A stretch of 64,000 nucleotides of DNA, taken from Centrapalus pauciflorus. Lineage: Eukaryota > Streptophyta > Magnoliopsida > Asterales > Asteraceae. The notes beneath the pieces were generated by a model. The model did no database searches, was not told the DNA's origin, and saw only the letters and a list, made by a program, of their open reading frames with translations. The position numbers and the translations under genes were made by a program. The DNA lies in assembly GCA_020465985.1 (NCBI GenBank), contig JAANYP010002080.1, forward strand, positions 87,568 to 151,567, written 5' to 3'. This document shows positions 11,037 through 24,026 of this stretch, piece by piece (the stretch's first letter is position 1; every line of letters begins with the position of its first letter).

Positions 11037-13706
11037 TTTTAGGGGAACTCATCACAGAGATGAGTTCTCCTACTTCATCAACATTTGTTGATGGACTTGT
11101 GATGTCAACACTAATATTCCCTATTTGAATGGTATCAGTTTGGATACCACTCTCATCGACTAAGATGTTTCCAACACTGTTTATGTTAGCAGTGAGGGAA
11201 TCATCAGAGTCAGCAGGCCTCATGTCCTCAGTTTCAGGACAGTCTTTTGCCAGATGTGTCTTCATTCCACATTTATAACATTTTCTCCTTTTAGCATTTA
11301 TGGAAGAAGACCTTTCATATACACATTCTGAGTTATTTCTTTTGATTCCATCAGCAGGTTTAGCAAACTTATTACTTTTTGATGAATCAACAGCTTGAGT
11401 GGAAAGTTCAATAGCCACAGCTTTGCCTGTCTCTTCTTTCTTCTTTTTAGGATGACAGATGTCAAAGATAGGAAGCTTAATTGGCTTTTGAACTTCCACA
11501 GGTTTAGGAAACCTATTTCCATCAATCTCAGGCTGAGCAATGACTTTGCCTTTGCCCTTCCTGAGATGTGATTTATGATTAGAAAACTTATTTGAAATCA
11601 CAGCAGGTTTGCCTTCAATCTGAGACTTGCTCTTGTTAAAGGCAGACTGCTTACCTTTTGAAAACTTATTTTCAAAATGTTCAGCATTAAAAGGATTAGT
11701 ATGCCTTTTTACATCAGCTTTAGACCCAAAGCCTGTTTTGTCAACAGGTTTGGTGTCCACAGCTGCAGTTTGGACATGCTTTCCTTTCTTTTGCTTGTGT
11801 GAATCAGCAGAGCACTTAGCAAGCTTATTTGATGGAAAACTTATTTCATCAGCAGCTTTTGAGCTAGCTTCACACGAGCTGTCAGTGTTTTGAGGCCTGA
11901 CAAACCTGTTTGTTGAGATTAATTTACCATTCACTTTTTGAATAAAAGTGTTTGGAAGCTCACCAAGAGTGGACAAGTCTTCTTTTAAATTATTAACCTC
12001 AACAATGGAAGCTGCTGTGTCAAGATCCCCTCCAAGATAGGCTTCGATTTGTGCAGGAATCTGCTGACTTATGCAGTGGCTGACTTTTTGTGCAGATTGG
12101 CACCAAAAGTCAACTATCTTTTGAAGCTTAGCATGTTTTATATCTGTTTCTCTCTTTTCTTCCAGTAAAATGGAATTGATGTGTTTTAATTCATCAAGCT
12201 CAGCTTCCAACTTATGGAAACTGTCCAGTTTACTAGATTTTGTTTCAATATCAGTTTTAAGCTTAGAGATTTCAGATAATAAAACAGCATGCTTCTCAAC
12301 AGCAGCTTTCAGATCAACAAGCATATATTCAATTATTTTAACTTTTTCTTCAGAACTGTAATCCATAAAATTTTGTACCTTATACATCATTGTAGGGTTC
12401 CAGTTCTCCAAGCTGCTAAAAGCTTCAGCTTCAGCCAGATCCTGTTTGAAGTTGCTGGTTGATGGGACATCAGTGTTGGCCATCAGACAGTTATTGTCTT
12501 CTTCATCAGATGATGAATCAGACTCCTCCAAGTCACAAGTCTCTGGCATAAGTCCCTTTTGCCGGTTGGAAACCACTGAGTTTTCCAACTTTCTCAGCTT
12601 AGCCAGAGCCATAAGGTACTTAACCCTATAGCCATCATCCCTGTTTGTCTTGTGTGGTTTGGATGACTGACCAACAGCTTTGACACACAGTCAGCAGCTA
12701 TGTGGCCAGTTTTGCCACATTTGAAGCACTCAACTTTGGTCTTGTCAAATGCTTTCTTTTTGACAGCATTTGAACTTCCTTGCAGCATGTTTCTTCCAAA
12801 CCTTTTCTTGTTGAACCTTTTGACAAGCATGGCTATCATTTGCTCATCATCCAGTTCAGCAATATCTGCATTGTCTTCCTCATCAGACATTTCCTCCTTA
12901 TCATCAGCCTGTTGATCAGGTTGAGTGAACACATCACTCACTTGATTTACAGGTTGTCTCACACTGGCCACAAAGGCTGCACCTTTCTTAGATATTTCCA
13001 AGGCATTTCTCTTCTGTTACCTTGACTGCTCATCATTCAGTAAGGATCCATATAAGTTAACAAGATCCATACTTTTGATGGTACCTGAATTCCTTAAAAT
13101 TGTAGAAAAATAATTCCATTCTTCAGGCAGGACATCTAAGAACTTGTTTACCAAAGTCAGACTGTCCTTGGTGATCCCAACAGCTTTGAGATCATTTACA
13201 AGAGCAGTAAACCTGGTGTAGGTTTCAGTGAGAGTCTCCTTTGGTTTTGCAAAGAAGAGTTCATACTGTCTAACAAGATTATTAATCATGTTGTCAAGTG
13301 TGATTGTGGGTCCATCATAGACAGTACACAAAGTATCCCACATCTCCTTTGCAGTCTTCATCTTCTCAACCTGTTTGAACACATCATCAGGTAGAGAGAT
13401 GACCAGGTTGTTTCTGGCCTTTGCATCAAGAGCCACCAGTCTTTTGTCTTCATCAGACCATTGAGCTTTTGCTTTCTCAAATGTTCTGATTTCAGGAGCA
13501 GCTCCTTCAACAACAGGAGTTATAGTTGTAACAGAGGTTGGCACATAGGGACCCTCCATTACTATCTCTGGTAGTTGCACATCCAGATTCTCTAACTAGA
13601 GCATCATTCTGCACTTCCAACCAGAAAAGTTCTGATGATTGAACTTTGGAGGTTTGCCCATTGAGCCATTGTCATAGTATGAGGAACTTGCAGCACTGTT
13701 GTCCAT
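11029..13706 (-). pseudogene. gag: Gag of element B, nearly complete
   Basis: This is the particle protein. The start at 13706 lies 49 bp after the primer site. A UBN2-type gag domain covers about 13600-13080, followed by an acidic linker and zinc knuckle 1 (CFKCGKTGHIAADC), a coiled coil (about 12360-12110), a basic Lys/Ser-rich region, and zinc knuckle 2 (CYKCGMKTHLAKDC). It ends in TAA at 11029, inside the pol start. A stop near 13603, a stop near 13017 and a frameshift near 12660 break it; 12612-11029 (527 codons) is open. Two zinc knuckles and this length are longer than a usual copia gag and fit the SIRE lineage. Confidence 0.88.
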
Positions 13707-13754
13707 GGAAACTTTGGGAGAATGAGAGATCTAGAATGACACACACTCTAAACT

Positions 13755-13766
13755 GCTCTGATACCA
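13755..13766 (-). other. Primer binding site of element B (tRNA-iMet type)
   Basis: On the - strand the sequence is TGGTATCAGAGC, two bases inside the 5' LTR. It is the classic site pairing with the 3' end of initiator tRNA-Met. Confidence 0.95.
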
Positions 13767-13768
13767 GT

Positions 13769-14883
13769 TGTAGGTCCCAAAAGATATCCCAAGTATATAG
13801 CCTTAAGTTGTAGAAGGGGGGGGGGGGTGAATACAGCTGTTTAAAAAGCTACACACAATTTCTCAATGTTTGTATGTATTATCAACAAATGTTAATTACA
13901 AACGAGCTTGAATGCGGAAAGGTTCAAGCTGAGATGACAGATACAACAGTATGTTTAACTAGTCTAAGACAGACTTAAACTGGTTACAATGAATACACTC
14001 ACTAAGAATCACTCACTGTGTTTACAAGACTCTGAGGAACAGCTTGAACAAAAACAGCTTAGACACTGAGCACCGTTTTATTCAAGCAGACTTGCATGCA
14101 TGAAATACTTACTTTGAATGCACGTTCACTCTTGGTTTCAGCACTTAGCTTTTTGGCTTAATCTTTCAATCCTTGGAAGTTTCTTTTTATACTCACTCAG
14201 AGGATCTAAGTGAAGCTTCTTCATTGGACGGAATGAAAAAGGAAAAGTCTTGTTGAAAAGACAACATAATCTTTTCTGCACATTCTGAAAAGTAGACTTG
14301 TCTTCATGTGGGCAGAACTTTTGTCTTTTCACTTTGTCTACTGTTGCATTGCCTTTAACTAAATAAGGAATGTCAACTTTGTGTTTTTCTTCCTTTGTAA
14401 AGGCCTATTTTGATATAAGAAAAAGGTCTGTCACCCTTTTTCAAATATCCTTTTGTCTTCATGAAACAGAACAACTTGGGCAGGCTGAGCAGTTCTGATT
14501 TCCACTTTGTCTTCGACTTTGTAAACTGATCTTGTAGTAAAAAACAATACATGAGGACATGGAAACATATTGCATAAAGTGTTTAGCCTGTTCACAAAGA
14601 ACAGAACACTTGTAAACTACCCAAGCTGCTCACCAGTGTAGAGCAGCGTAGACAGTTTATGTCCAGCCTGTTCAGCAGAATGAACAGCTTGGGCAAAACT
14701 GCCTTTGTTGCAACACATGCAACACATAGAACAGCTTCAGGCTGATATTGCAAATCATTTTCAGGTTTCAATAAGGCATATAACAGGCCTTAAATTCAAC
14801 CTTCAAAAGCATCAACAGGTTTGATTAATAATCTCCCCCTCAGATGCAGAACAGGTTTGACTGAGGCCTTTTTGTGCCTAACA
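13769..14883 (-). repeat. 5' LTR of element B
   Basis: TG...CA termini are intact. It matches 1408-2515 with about 21 substitutions, a longer G run near 13815 and indels of about 20 bp. It abuts the TSD on the right and the primer site on the left. Confidence 0.96.
14184..14191 (-). promoter_or_regulatory. TATA box in 5' LTR of B
   Basis: TATAAAAA on the - strand, followed downstream by the likely R-U5 region. It is the probable start region of the genomic RNA. Confidence 0.6.
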
Positions 14884-14888
14884 CAGTT
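14884..14888. repeat. Right target-site duplication of element B (CAGTT)
   Basis: Identical to 1403-1407. Removing B and one copy rejoins the gag reading of element A. Confidence 0.95.
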
Positions 14889-16000
14889 AACAAGTCCCTG
14901 CTCAAATCCAAGCCTATCTTGGAGGGGATCTTGACAAAGCAGCTTCAATTGTTGAGATAAATAATCTGAACAATGATTTTTCCACTCTTGGTGAGCTTCC
15001 AAGCACCTTCATCCAGAAAGTGAATGGTAAGCTAGTCTCAACAAATAGGTTTGTCAGGCCTCAAAATACTGACAGCTTGTGTGAAAAAGCTCCAAATGCT
15101 GATGATGGAATGTGTTCTCCATCAAATCAGTCTGCTAAGTGCTCAGATGGTTCTCACAAGCAAAAGAAAGTAAAGCAAGCTCAAGCTGCAGCTGTGGACT
15201 CTAAACCTGTTGACAAAATAGGCTCTGGGTCTAAAGCTGATGGTAAGAGACCTGTCAATCCTTTTGATACTGACTGTTTTGAGAAAGGGTTTTCAAAAGG
15301 TAAGCAGCCTGCTTTCAACAGGGGTAAGTCTCATGTTGAAAGTAAATCTGCTATGGTTTCAAATAAGTTCTTAAATCATAGTGGAAAATTGGTTATAAAT
15401 GAAGGTAAGTCTTTCAAAACTAAAAGCTGTGATTATGTTGATACGCAACATCCATCACATCTCAGTAAAGGCAAAGGCAAAGCCATTGCCCAACCTGAGA
15501 AATTTGGGAATAAGTTTCCCAAACCTGTGGAAGGTCAAAGGCCAATCAAACTTCCTGTATTTGATATCTGTCCTCCCAAAAAAAGGAAAGAAGATACAGG
15601 CAAAGCTGTTGCCATTGTGCCTTCCACCCAAACTGTTGATTCTTCTAAAAACAGTAATAAGTTTGCTAAACCTGCTGACAGAATCAACAAAAATAATTCA
15701 GAATATGTTTCTGGAGGTTCTTCTTCCAAAAAAGCTAAAAAGAGAAAATGCTATAAGTGTGGGAAGAAGACACATATGGCCAAAGACTGTCCTGAAACTG
15801 AGGACATGAGGCCTGTTGACTCTGCTAGTTCCATCATTGCAAAAACAAGCAGTGTTGGAAGTAACATTGTCAATGAGGATAGTATCCAAGCTGATACAAT
15901 CCAAATAGGTAATATTAGTGTGGATATCACTGGTCCATCAACAAATGTTGATGAAGTAGGAGAACTCGTCCCTATGGTGAGTTCCCCTAAAAATAAGTAA
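14889..16000 (+). pseudogene. gag: Gag of element A, C-terminal part
   Basis: This continues the gag broken at 1402. From 15020 it is open for 326 codons to the TAA at 16000. It is Lys/Ser-rich and basic, with a zinc knuckle CYKCGKKTHMAKDC near 15750-15790, and it aligns with gag of B across its length. A carries about 25 extra codons relative to B near 15380-15460. In B the gag stop overlaps the pol ATG; here that ATG is lost by mutation. Confidence 0.85.
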
Positions 16001-16014
16001 TATTTTTCCATGAC

Positions 16015-19000
16015 ACTCTGCAGGACAAACAACCATCCCAGGTTTGGTACTTGGACAGTGGCTGCTCAGGACATATGACAGGTTGTAAGGACTTGCTGAG
16101 TGATCTCAGGCCTGAAAAAGGGCAAAAAGTCACATTTGGTGACAATGTATTGGGATCCACAGAAGGATATGGAACTCTTCAAACTGGTGCTGCTATCTTC
16201 AAAAGGGTAGCCTATGTGTCTGGGCTAAAACATAATCTTGTTAGCATAAGTCAACTGTGTGATGCTGGCTACAAGGTTAACTTTGATGAGCACCTGGGTT
16301 ATACATTGGATCCCCAAGGCAAATTTGTGCTGTGTGCACAACGGAAGGAAGGTGTATACGTTGTGGACATGAAATCTGCTGATCCCACAAATGAAACCTG
16401 CTTTATCTCAAGAAGAAATGCACAGCTGAACTAGTTATGGCGCAAAAGGCTATCACACCTAAACTTCAAGAATATCAACAAACTCTGTAAGAAAGAGTTG
16501 GTAACAGGTTTGCCTTCTATAACCTTTGTTACGGATAAACTCTGCACAGCTTGTGAGAAAGGCAAGCAGAGTAAAACATCTTTTAAATTCAAGCATAATT
16601 TTTCTATTGATGCTCCTCTCTTCTAAATCCACATGGACTTGTTTGGACCTGTCAGTGTCCCAAGTCTAGGATGTAGAAGGTACACTCTAGTAATGGTTGA
16701 TGAGTTCTCCAGGTTTACATGGTTGATCTTTCTGAAGAGCAAAGGAGAGGCTGCTAGAGAAATCATTGGATTTATCAAAAAGATGGAAATGCTGAACTTT
16801 GCTCAAGTTAACAGCTTAGAAGTGATCATGGTACTGAATTCAGAAACAGTACTCTTGAGGACTTCTGTGAAGAAAGAGGGATGTCACAGAACTTTTCAGC
16901 AGTAAGAACTCCACAACAAAATGTAGTTGCTGAAAGGAGAAACAGAACTCTCATTGAAGCTGCTAGAACCATGTTGTGTGCATCAGGTTTACTTTCATCA
17001 TTCTGGGTTGAAGCTGTCAACACTGCCTGCTTCACTCAAAACAGATCCTTGGTGGTGATAAGGTTCAACAAGACTCCCTATGAGTTAATCAAAGGGAGAA
17101 GACCAAATATTAACTATTTCCATGTGTTTGGATGCCCCTGCTTCATTCTGAATCAAAGGGATCAGTTGGCAAAATTTGAACCTAAAGCTGATGAAGGTGT
17201 ATTTGTTGGATATTCTGCTATCTCTAAAGCCTACAGAGTATACAACAACAAAAGAAAGGTGATAGATGAATCTATCAATGTCACCTTTGAAGAGTCAAGG
17301 AGTGCTTCTGCCAAAGCTGTTCCTGAATCAGTTTCAGGAGAATTCAGCTTTGATGATCTCATGCATTCCATTCTTGAAGAGAAGGACTCGAAAACTTCCA
17401 CTACATCTAGAGTGGAACCTGTTAATCATAATGGGCATGATGAGGACTATGTTGATGCACCCTGTGTAAATAAGTGTACTGACATAATCACAACATCATG
17501 TTCTGAACCAATCAATGCTGATTTTGCTGGATCCTCTGCTGATGTGTACAACAATGGAGAGTTATGTTCAATAAGTGAACAGGCTCAAGATAACAGTATG
17601 TCTGAAAATTTTGAAAGCTGCTCAACAGGACCTGTTGAAGATGCAAATAACTCGGGAGAATCTTCATTGAAGCAAGATCCTAAGTGGATCAGGTGTCACC
17701 CAAATGATCAAATAATTGGTGACATCAACAAAGGGGTGCAAACAAGATGGGACAGCTTAGGAAACTTTTGTATGTTTTCTAGCTTTGTGTCCCTGATGGA
17801 GCCTAAGAAAGTGGATGAAGCACTGAAAGATGCCAATTGGATCACTGCCATGCAAGAAGAGCTCAATCAGTTTAAGAGAAACAAAGTACGGAAGCTGGTC
17901 CATGCTCCTAAAGGAAAAACAATAATTGGCACCAAATGGGTTTTCAGGAACAAGATGGATGAGCAAGGTCATGTTATTAGAAATAAGGCAAGACTGGTTG
18001 CTAAAGGATACAGACAGGAAGAAGGTATTGACTATGATGAAACATTTGCTCCAGTGGCCAGGTTAGAGGCAATTTGTTTGTTTCTAGCCTATGCTGCTCA
18101 CAAGAGCATGAAGGTATTTCAAATGGATGTGAAGAGTACATTTTTGAATGGAAAGCTACAAGAAGAAGTGTATGTCAAGCAGCCTTTAGGTTTTGAAAAT
18201 GAACATCATCCAGGTTTTGTCTATAAGTTGGACAAATCCCTCTATGGTCTAAAACTAGCCCCTAGAGCCTGGTATGACACTCTAACTGATTTCCTTATGA
18301 GCAATGGTTATTCCAGAGGTAAAGTGGATACCACACTGTTCATAAACAAGGTGAAGTCTGATATTATGCTTGTTCAAATTTATGTGGATGACATAGTATT
18401 TGGTTCCACTAATGAGCAGTTATGCAAGAATTTTTCATTACTCATGAAATCAAAATATGAAATGAGTATGATGGGAGATCTTACTTTCTTTTTAGGATTG
18501 CAGGTTAAACAAACCTCAAATGGAATTTTCATAAATCAAAGAATGTACACTTTAGATCTTTTGATAAAGTTTAAATTTGATCAAAGTTCTCCTATCAAAA
18601 CCCCAATGGCAACCAATGTAAAGTTGGATGCAGATGCCAGTGACGAAGCTGTCAAAAGAATCTTCAGATACCTTACGGGTATACCAAGTTTGGGTCTTTG
18701 GTATCCCAAAGACTCAAGTCTTGAGTTAACAGGATATTCAGATTCTGACTTTGCAGGCTGCAGGCTAGACAGAAAAAGCACAACAGGTGGGTGTCAACTC
18801 CTTGGTGGTAAGTTGATAAGTTGGTGTAGCAAGAAGCAGAACTCAGTTTCTACTTCTACTGCTGAAGCTAAGTATATTGCTGCTGGAAGCTGCTGTGGGC
18901 AGATTCTGTGGATGCAGCATCAGCTTGAAGACTTTGGACTCGTATATAGAAAGACTTTTATTCTGTGTGATAATACAAGTGCTATAGCCATCTCCAACAA

Positions 19001-19193
19001 TCCAGTATTTCATTCCAGAACAAAGCATATCAAAGTTAGACATCACTTCATCAGGGATCACATCTAGAAAGGTAATGTGGAGGTAAGTTTTATTTCCACA
19101 GATGAACAGCTTGCAGACATTTTCACCAAGTCTCTTGATGATAACAGGATAAATTATCTTATAAGCAAGCTAGGCATGGATAAAAGTGACTAA
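16015..19193 (+). pseudogene. pol: Pol polyprotein of element A, broken
   Basis: Domains in order: protease YLDSGCSGHMTG (about 16054), integrase zinc region, DDE core (HMDLFGP near 16632), reverse transcriptase with YVDD at 18381-18392, and RNase H to the stop at 19193. Damage: a TAG at 16432, a TAA at 16624, a frameshift near 16815 between the first and second catalytic Asp of integrase, and a TAG at 19065. About 50 codons are missing near 18645, between the reverse transcriptase and RNase H, compared with B. The open stretch 16881-19067 keeps most of the reverse transcriptase. Confidence 0.9.
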
Positions 19194-19742
19194 GTGTCCT
19201 AAATGTTCTAAGTCATTATATGTCTCACACTGCTCAAGTTTCTCAGAACAGCTTAGACTATACAGGCTATGCATGTTCTACACATAGCCAATTTCTGAAA
19301 ACTTGAACAGCTTGAGCGTATAACAGGTTTGACAATATCAGTTTTCACATCAAACCTGGTCTATTGATCAAACCTCCAACCTGGTCACTCTCTCAATCTG
19401 TCATACAAGACATTGTCTTGTAACCTGGTCAGCTATTGAACACAGGTTGAATGAACAGCTTGAAGAATGAACAGCTTATGATGACCCTGCTCATCACAGG
19501 TTTGACCAACAGCTTAGACCATCGGTTTTAATTACCTTTCTTTACAATTAAGTTACTTAATTTATGTATTTATTTAACTTAATTACTGCGGATAGTGTGT
19601 GTTAACGTGTGTTAGTGATTAAAAAGGGTTCAAGTGGTCTGACAACCGTTCTGACATGGACAACCGTTCCGTTTTCCGTTAAAGAACATTTCAAATCAAC
19701 CGCCCAAACCTTTCTCTCTCATACCCACTCACATTCGAATCC
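19194..19742 (+). other. Pol-to-third-ORF spacer of element A
   Basis: Non-coding. It is rich in GAACAGCTT, AACAGGTTTGA and CAAACCTGG variants, as the LTRs and the matching spacer of B are. It ends at a TATA box. Confidence 0.55.
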
Positions 19743-19750
19743 TATAAATA
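19743..19750 (+). promoter_or_regulatory. Internal TATA box before the third ORF of A
   Basis: TATAAATA, 105 bp before the ATG at 19855, followed by a CT-rich leader. The sequence and spacing match 7124-7131 in B. Confidence 0.6.
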
Positions 19751-19854
19751 CCTCCTCTACTGTTTCATCTTCTTCTTTCTCCACTGCTACCATAACTTCC
19801 AAAAACCCTAAAATCGACTAAGTGTCCTGTGTTCATATCTCCACTACTTTAACC

Positions 19855-22796
19855 ATGACTCACCAAAACAACCCTTTGCTCCCAGTATTCGTTTGTAAGG
19901 ATGTACAGAAACATCCTTCTGTTACCACGATGCTAACACTGAAACCCACAAACTACATAGCAAACCTAACCATCCCCAAAAACTATGTGGGGAAAGGTTA
20001 TGAAAATATGGTGGAGTTTCTTCAGGTTCACCCTCTGCACTACACCATGACTGCTTCTCCTGGTGTCCTGTACCAGGAAATGGTGTATGAATTTTGGTAC
20101 ACCTGTGACTATGACCCAACAACCAAAATCATAAGGGGAACCATTCTCAGTGGGACTCAGACCGTTGAGATCACTACTGGTCTTATCAGGAAAGTTCTTC
20201 ATCTCCCTGTGGCTGAAACTTATGACCAGCCACAACCTGAAAATGATCAGATGGGAAACTTGCTACGCTTCTGTGGTGTAGCAGAACCCAAGATTGGAGC
20301 CACCCTGTTCAGAAAGGATCTATCACCTACTTACAGCTTCCCATTTGCCTCTGTGGTGAGGTGCTTCAGCAGCAAAGTTGGTTCCTTTGACCAGCTCAGC
20401 CGTGATGAGATCCCAATAGTCCTACAGCTCGTAGATGGGACTACTATGAACATGGCTCAGTGGATTTTCATGAATTTGAGGAACCTGGTCAGCAGGAAAC
20501 ACGTCTAGCCACTGTTCGATATCCATGGTTTCTGAGCCTCATCTTCAAGCATGTCTGTGGTGAGCATTTATATAACTCTCAGCCTATGTTACGCACTGCT
20601 GCTTTCCTAGTGATTGGGAATAGAGTTTTCTACACCCCAATACTCCCAAATGAGCCTCCTCTATCTACACCAATGAGGAGGTTGCTTGATATGGTGGAAG
20701 GACCCTCTACTGTGAGGGTGGATCTAGTGACTGCTCCCAGAGGAAAATTGAAATCCAGGCCCAAAGTTGTTAAAAGGGTTCTGGAATAGACTCAAGCTGA
20801 GCCTGTCAACAAAAAGGCAAAAACAGCTAAGTCCAAGTCTGCCTCATCAGCCTCTGTGGCTGAGGGGGAGTAGGCTTCTCACCCTGGTTCATATGTTGAA
20901 CTTGAAACCTTTGTGGCTGGTGCCTCTGTGGCACCTGAGACCATGGAACAGGCTAACCCTCCTATTTCTGACCCAGTCTCACCACCAGTCCAAACAGAAC
21001 CCCTCATCACCTCTCCACAACATCAATCCTCCACCTCATCCCTCAAATCCTACAACAGACGCAAATCCTTAGCAAAAAAGAAACCAACAGACCATACTAG
21101 CCCCTCTGACCCCTCCCAACAGGGGTCAGTTGACAAAGAAGCAACCCCTGCTGCTTCTGATATTTTGGGAAAAGGTTCAGCACACTTGGAGCAGGCTTCA
21201 CTCCAACATGAGTATACCCAGAGTCAGCCTAGACCCTCTAGTTCCTCCCAACAGGAACCAGTAGTACATATGGAGACTACCACCTCAACTATCCCAGCCT
21301 CCTAACAGGCTGAGGGTATTGAAAGATAGGAGTTCACTCCACTCCACACTGAGTCCACACAGTCTCCACTCCATACTTCTCTTACACAACCTGAGTCTGC
21401 ACGAGGTGCCAAACCTGTTGGACTAGACCATCCAGTGGATCAGCCTCCAAATTTTGCTACCCATGATACAGTTGTTGTACACCCAACGGCTGCTGAAGGA
21501 CCAACCTCCCAAGCTGATGAAACACAGGGAACAGACCATCCCTCTGGTGAGGCTGCTCCTCAAATGCAAATTCCATCAGCAGGTTTCACCACTGCTGATG
21601 TTGAAATGCACATCCCACCTCCCCATGATGAGGCACCTCTAAACCAAGGTGCTGCTGAGGGAACCACCCCAGGCTTTGATGAGGGTGCTGCAACACAAGC
21701 AGCATCTGAAAGGCCACCATCTTCTACCCTTCTCCTGATGAAGCAGCTACAGCCACTGCTGAAGGACCCATTGACCCTTCCAAGCTGGGTCATCTTACTT
21801 ATGCCCAGGCTATGGAACTTCTGTCAAAAGTAACCCTTCCCTCTCCATCCCATCCTTAAACACCTGCCTCATCCTCATCCCATTCTCATTCCTCACCATC
21901 TACACAATCCAAAAAGTCCACCCATACTCATACATCCCCCAAATATATTCCTTTGAAGGATCAGCTTTTTTTGCTGACCAACAAAGTTGGTTCTTTGGAA
22001 AATTCCATGACTTCCCTACCCTCAATAATCTCAGACTCTGTGTCTGCACAGCTCAAGGGACTCTTTGATTTGTTCAAGAATTCCTTTCCAACCACTCCCC
22101 AAGCTAATCAGTCTTCACAGCTTCTTGCACTCACTGCACAGTTGCAACATATCTCCACTACTCTCTCCTCTATCCTTTCAAACCAACAGGACTCTGTGTC
22201 CTCCATGACAGCCATCTCCCAACAGCTGTCCACTCTCCTCACCACATGCACTACTACCCTTCCTACTACATTGGCCAGCTTAAACACTCTCATTGTCTCT
22301 CTGTCCAATTCTGTGTCAGCAAACCTTGATGATGTGCAAGACTCTCTTGAGTTACATCTTACACAGCTTCAAAGTTTGTTGTTCACAGCTTCTGACAGAG
22401 AAAACTTATTAAAGTTGTCCTCCATTGCTGATTCTCAGTCCTCCTCTCTTCAGACCTGCCTTACCCAGCTTGCAGAGGTTAAGGACAATCTGGCTTTCTT
22501 AGTGCATAGCCTGGTTGGCCCCAAGCCTACTGCCAAAACTGCTAAGCCTACTGAATCTGTATCTCCAAGCAGACCAATTGTTGAAGGTTCTGAGCCATCT
22601 CCTTCAAAGGGGGAGAAGTTATCTTCTTCAAAGACTAAGTCTAAGGCGGAGAAACCCTCTTCTCCTTCTAAGGAGAAATCAGCATCTGTTGGTCAAGTAG
22701 CAGGTGCATCACAAACAGGTCCCACTGAGGATGTCTCCCATCACACTGAAGTTGCTCAGCCTACTCATGCTGGATCTCCAAACCCTGCACAAACTA
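19855..22796 (+). pseudogene. Third ORF of element A, N-terminal and disordered part
   Basis: The start ATG at 19855 (MTHQNN) matches B. The conserved N-terminal domain is open to 20508, with HPLHYTMT, FWYT and IT..LIR..LHLPV. A one-base deletion near 20487, compared with B, shifts the frame. The reading then continues in another frame with several TAG/TAA codons (20787, near 20870, 21303) through a Pro/Ser/Thr-rich region, and changes frame again near 21740. A coiled coil rich in Leu, Ser and Gln covers about 21953-22530. The protein is of unknown function; no membrane segment is visible. Confidence 0.75.
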
Positions 22797-24026
22797 GGGG
22801 GGGAATCCATTCCTGGGGACAGGCCAAGCAGAAGGAGACATCTGATTCTGCAAGAAAAAGAAGAAGAAGAAGAGGAAAAGGCTCCTGAAGCTATTCAAAC
22901 TATAACAGTGAAAGGAAAGAAGAAAGAAGTTGTAGACCTTGAACACCCAAGAGCTGCACAGCTAAAGTTTGACAAGGCAAGAGCTAAGGAAATGGGTGTT
23001 TCTATGGAGCAATACTATGAATACAGAGATGAACAACTCCAAGCCCTTGAAAGACTAAAGAAGGAAGAAGCCTCTGCCAAAGCTCCTAGATCCTTTACAT
23101 TCAAGAGGCAAGCAAAATTATAATGCCCTATTTGGATGTGCAAAGAAAATTGCTTGAAGCTGCTAAGGAGTCAGCGGTTGAAAAAGAAGGTGATAAGGAA
23201 AAGGGTGCTCAGGTCTCAGTGACCAAGTCCAAGCAAGCATCCTCTGCAAGAGCCCAGATTCACTTTGACAACTTGGCAAGGAAAAAGTTATTTGATGTTG
23301 CTAATAGAAGACTTGCCAAGGAATCAATTGTCAAAGATGTTCCCATCTCAAGAAAAGGCAAACAGTGGAAGCTACAGATAACCAGAATGGGTGCTATAGG
23401 CCTAAAACTGGAAGCATATGAATAAACTGATGTTGCTCAAAAGGGATACAGAGAATGGGTGGAGTTGGCAGTTACCCTAAGCCAGTCTAAGTCTGAAACA
23501 GCTAAGACTATCAGGGCATACGTCAAAAAGTTGATGGAGAGAGTGAGAGATCTTGGCCTGATCTCAGAAGAACAGATTAAGGGTATCTTAGTGGCTACCC
23601 CCAAGATAAAGGCCAACAATGATTGAACAAGGTGATGTAGCCGTGGAAATCAAAGGAGTAGACCACAGCCTGCCTAAAGGAGTGGCATATGAGGAAGGTA
23701 AGCTGATTGAAGAACCTGAGCTGGGGGTATTTTTTGTAGACCCCCCTACAAAGAAGAAGTGCTTTCAAAGAGCATCAGACTTGCACAAGGTCGGTCTTAA
23801 ACAGCTTATTGCATTCAGACTTCCAAACTACTTTAGGCAATCCATAAAGTGGAGAGTAGCCATCTGGGATCAGCTCAAAGGATTTTATGAAAGAGGGGAG
23901 CTTCAACATCCCAGTTTCATGTTCCTTAGAGTTGAAATGGAGGAATTGGATGAAAGCAGGGAACAGCTTGAAGAGATGTTTGAAGTAGGAGTGCCACCAC
24001 TGCCTCAAAGTCCATTTACTATCTGA
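22797..24026 (+). pseudogene. Third ORF of element A, C-terminal part
   Basis: Frame is lost at a run of seven G (22797-22803) and regained in a third frame: acidic Glu run, charged coiled coil (about 22960-23120), basic region, then the conserved C-terminal block near 23725-23790 (GVFFVDP..., KKK, ASDL). Stops at 23121 and 23423 and a frame change near 23610 break it. It aligns with 2870-4077 of B along its whole length. Confidence 0.72.

Larger units (their letters stand above)
1408..14883 (-). mobile_element. Element B: full-length SIRE-type copia retrotransposon nested in gag of A
   Basis: Two LTRs of 1108 and 1115 bp, an exact TSD, a tRNA-iMet primer site and a polypurine tract define a complete 13.5-kb element read leftwards. 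Order on the - strand is 5' LTR, gag, pol, internal TATA box, third ORF, polypurine tract, 3' LTR. About 21 substitutions over some 1080 aligned LTR bases, counted by eye, plus indels of about 20 bp, give near 2% divergence. B is a close relative of A inserted in the opposite orientation. All three coding regions carry a few stops or frameshifts, so B is no longer autonomous. Confidence 0.96.

Noticed and set aside
19855..24026. Third ORF as a true retroviral envelope gene
   Set aside because: No signal peptide, transmembrane segment or processing site is visible in A, B, C or E; only the position after pol is envelope-like.
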